NCBI GenBank assembly: GCA_902766185.1
Contig: CACXCQ010000107.1
Location: 1-6,812, forward strand
Direction of reading: 5' to 3'
DNA length: 6,812 nt
From: an uncultured Eubacteriales bacterium
GTDB taxonomy: Bacteria > Bacillota > Clostridia > Peptostreptococcales > Anaerovoracaceae
Shown here in pieces: positions 5,193 to 6,812 of this stretch. Under the pieces are notes generated by a model. The model made no database searches, had not been told where the DNA came from, and saw nothing but the letters and a program-made list of their open reading frames with translations. A program made the position numbers and the translations under genes. Every line of letters begins with the position of its first letter. Position 1 is the stretch's first letter.

Positions 5193-6812
5193 ATGAGAAA
5201 ATTCAGTTTGACGCTCGCGATCCTTTCCCTCACGCTGATCCTCTGGGGAGGAACCGCCTATGCGGCTCAGCCGGGAACGCAGGACGAGTTCATGTGGGGA
5301 TGCAATTGTTTTAACCACCAGTATTCCGGGTACGCCACCAATCCGGCCAGATCTTTCCTGGTTCCGGTGGATGGTGGGTACATGCGGGTGCAGTCCGGCG
5401 ACCTTCTGGCCGGAAACGACAGCGAGGACTTCACGGACGACGGCATCGAGAGCAACGACGTTGTGGGCGTGGAATACTACGACCAGCAGTTCAACCGTGT
5501 CGGGAACGGATACCGGCTGATCGACAAGGAACTGCCTCTGTGGGGAGGCTTCTACGCTTACGGCGACTACTACTACATCGTATCGGGGCAGTCGAATACC
5601 GAGGAGTCGGACGCCAAAGAGGTCTTCCGGCTCACCAAGTACGACAAAAGCTGGAACCGCGTCGGTTCCGTCGGGCTCTACGGAGCGAACACCTCCGAGC
5701 CCTTCGTTGCCGGCTCCTGCGCGATAGAGGCATCCGGAAGCAACCTCATCGTTCACACCTGTCACCATATGTACACCTATACCGATGGACAGCGGCACCA
5801 GTCCAACGCCACCTTCGTGGTGGACGTGGATCAGATGAAGGTCCTCAAGGACAGAACCACGCTGGGCGGAGCCGGCTATGTGAGCCACTCCTTTAACCAG
5901 TTCATGCATATCGACGGCGACCGGATCATCGCGGTGGACCACGGCGATGCCTATCCCCGTTCCATCGTACTGACGAAGTACAATGAAGGCAGCGTATCCG
6001 GAACCCTCACCAGTTCCAAATCCAAAAAAACCGATGTCCTGCCTTTGATCGGCAATATCGGAGATAACAAGACCGGCGCCGAGCTGGGCGGTTTCCAGAT
6101 CTCGGATTCCTCCTATCTGATCGCGGGAACCTCGAAAGACCAGAGCGCCGCGGATGCGGAATACGCCCGCAACATCTTCGTGGGAGCGGTTGACCGGGAA
6201 AGCGGCGCGGTGAACATGAACTGGCACACCGTCCTTCCGGAGAGCAAGGACGGACCCTTCGCCTCCAACCCGTATCTGGTGAAGGTCAATGGTGACCGCT
6301 TCCTGCTGCTGTGGAACGAATCGAGCCCCGGCGATGAAGTGACCAAAGACAACGCTTACAAGCGCGCCCTGCTGAGAGCCCTCTTCGTCAACGGCAAGGG
6401 CGAAGCCGTATCCGGGATCTACGATCTCCGTGGAGCCCTCAGCGACTGCGAGCCGGTGGTCAGTGGAGACCAGGTCGTCTGGTACGCCTATAACGGCCCT
6501 CAGCTCACCTTCTACCAGCTGCCTCTTTCGGATCCCAACCAGATGCAGAAAACCTTCCGGGAGTGGAAGATCGATCCGACCCTGATCTTCAAGAACTCCA
6601 AGAAGAACGTGAAATACAAGAAGCTGAAGACCAGCGCACAGAAGATCTGGGCCCTGAACCTCAAATGCAGCGTCAGCGATCTGAGCTACAGCGGCAAGGG
6701 CATCAACGCCAAATCGAAAAAGGCGCTGAAGATCAACAAGAAGAACGGCATGATCACCGTGAAAAAGAACACCCGCAAGGGCACATATAAGATGAAGGTC
6801 ACGGTGAAGACG
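5193..6812 (+). CDS. Secreted protein, probable beta-propeller plus Ig-like domain, 3' end cut
   Basis: A 540-codon frame open to the window end, with function unknown. A clear signal peptide (MRKFSLTLAILSLTLILWGG, then TAYA with probable cleavage after A24) sends it across the membrane. Residues about 35-450 are rich in aromatic and glycine beta-strand patterns of the type YLIAGTS, FVVDVD, RIIAVDHGDAYP and FLLLWNE, spaced as in propeller blades. I see no catalytic motif, but there is a His/Asp-rich section (HTCHHMY at 188-194, SHSFNQF at 231-237, VDHGDAYP at 248-255) and a CxC at 37-39 just after the signal. From about 465 the sequence becomes lysine-rich and ends with ITVKKNTRKGTYKMKVTVKT (521-540). 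This resembles the Ig-like domain repeated in many secreted Lachnospiraceae proteins; it continues past the window. AAAAGGGG before ATG is an acceptable binding site, spaced eight bases. It diverges from the secreted esterase. The propeller call is inference from strand pattern only. Confidence 0.85.
   Translation, partial: MRKFSLTLAILSLTLILWGGTAYAAQPGTQDEFMWGCNCFNHQYSGYATNPARSFLVPVDGGYMRVQSGDLLAGNDSEDFTDDGIESNDVVGVEYYDQQFNRVGNGYRLIDKELPLWGGFYAYGDYYYIVSGQSNTEESDAKEVFRLTKYDKSWNRVGSVGLYGANTSEPFVAGSCAIEASGSNLIVHTCHHMYTYTDGQRHQSNATFVVDVDQMKVLKDRTTLGGAGYVSHSFNQFMHIDGDRIIAVDHGDAYPRSIVLTKYNEGSVSGTLTSSKSKKTDVLPLIGNIGDNKTGAELGGFQISDSSYLIAGTSKDQSAADAEYARNIFVGAVDRESGAVNMNWHTVLPESKDGPFASNPYLVKVNGDRFLLLWNESSPGDEVTKDNAYKRALLRALFVNGKGEAVSGIYDLRGALSDCEPVVSGDQVVWYAYNGPQLTFYQLPLSDPNQMQKTFREWKIDPTLIFKNSKKNVKYKKLKTSAQKIWALNLKCSVSDLSYSGKGINAKSKKALKINKKNGMITVKKNTRKGTYKMKVTVKT

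Noticed and set aside
5073..6227. 384-codon minus-strand open frame
   Set aside because: Antisense to the secreted propeller-like gene, which has a signal peptide, a binding site and a recognisable Ig-like tail; the antisense translation shows no domain.

Overview
The window looks like chromosomal DNA from an anaerobic Bacillota of the class Clostridia, probably Lachnospiraceae or a related gut or rumen lineage. The evidence is strong AAGGAG-type ribosome binding sites, extended -10 promoters (TGnTAnAAT), a clostridial-type long glutamyl-tRNA synthetase, an NADPH-type iron alcohol dehydrogenase, and secreted proteins with the lysine-rich Ig-like domains common in these bacteria. The coding DNA is GC-rich by eye. 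The first intergenic region is clearly AT-rich. No rRNA, tRNA, CRISPR array, insertion sequence or phage gene is visible.

Layout. (1) 1-255, minus: N-terminus of an NCS1-family nucleobase/hydantoin/allantoin-type permease, cut by the window start. (2) 256-716: a 461-base AT-rich divergent regulatory region with a good promoter for the permease, an extended -10 for the rightward genes, several palindromes and a repeated T-tract motif. (3) 717-1883 and 1919-3706, plus: an iron-dependent alcohol dehydrogenase followed after 35 bases by gltX (glutamyl-tRNA synthetase, 595 residues). They are probably co-transcribed. (4) 3985-4989 then 3728-3952, minus: a secreted SGNH-fold esterase with an N-terminal Big_2-like domain, then a 74-residue CxxC protein. 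A perfect 12-bp hairpin lies between them with the esterase stop codon in its loop. This pair converges on gltX with 21 bases between the stop codons. (5) 4990-5192: a divergent promoter region. (6) 5193-6812, plus: a secreted protein of unknown function that probably folds as a beta-propeller. It has a clear signal peptide and the start of a C-terminal lysine-rich Ig-like domain, and is open at the window end.

How the genes fit together. The permease, dehydrogenase and gltX show no obvious common pathway. The right half is more coherent: two exported proteins with Ig-like modules diverge from a shared control region, which suggests a cell-surface or extracellular function, though the substrate cannot be read from sequence. 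I see no convincing new defence, mobile or RNA system. The most unusual points are a Cys/His-rich insertion in GltX together with loss of the usual zinc-site residues, the hairpin around a stop codon, TTCGCGAA-core palindromes in both divergent control regions, and the two uncharacterised proteins.
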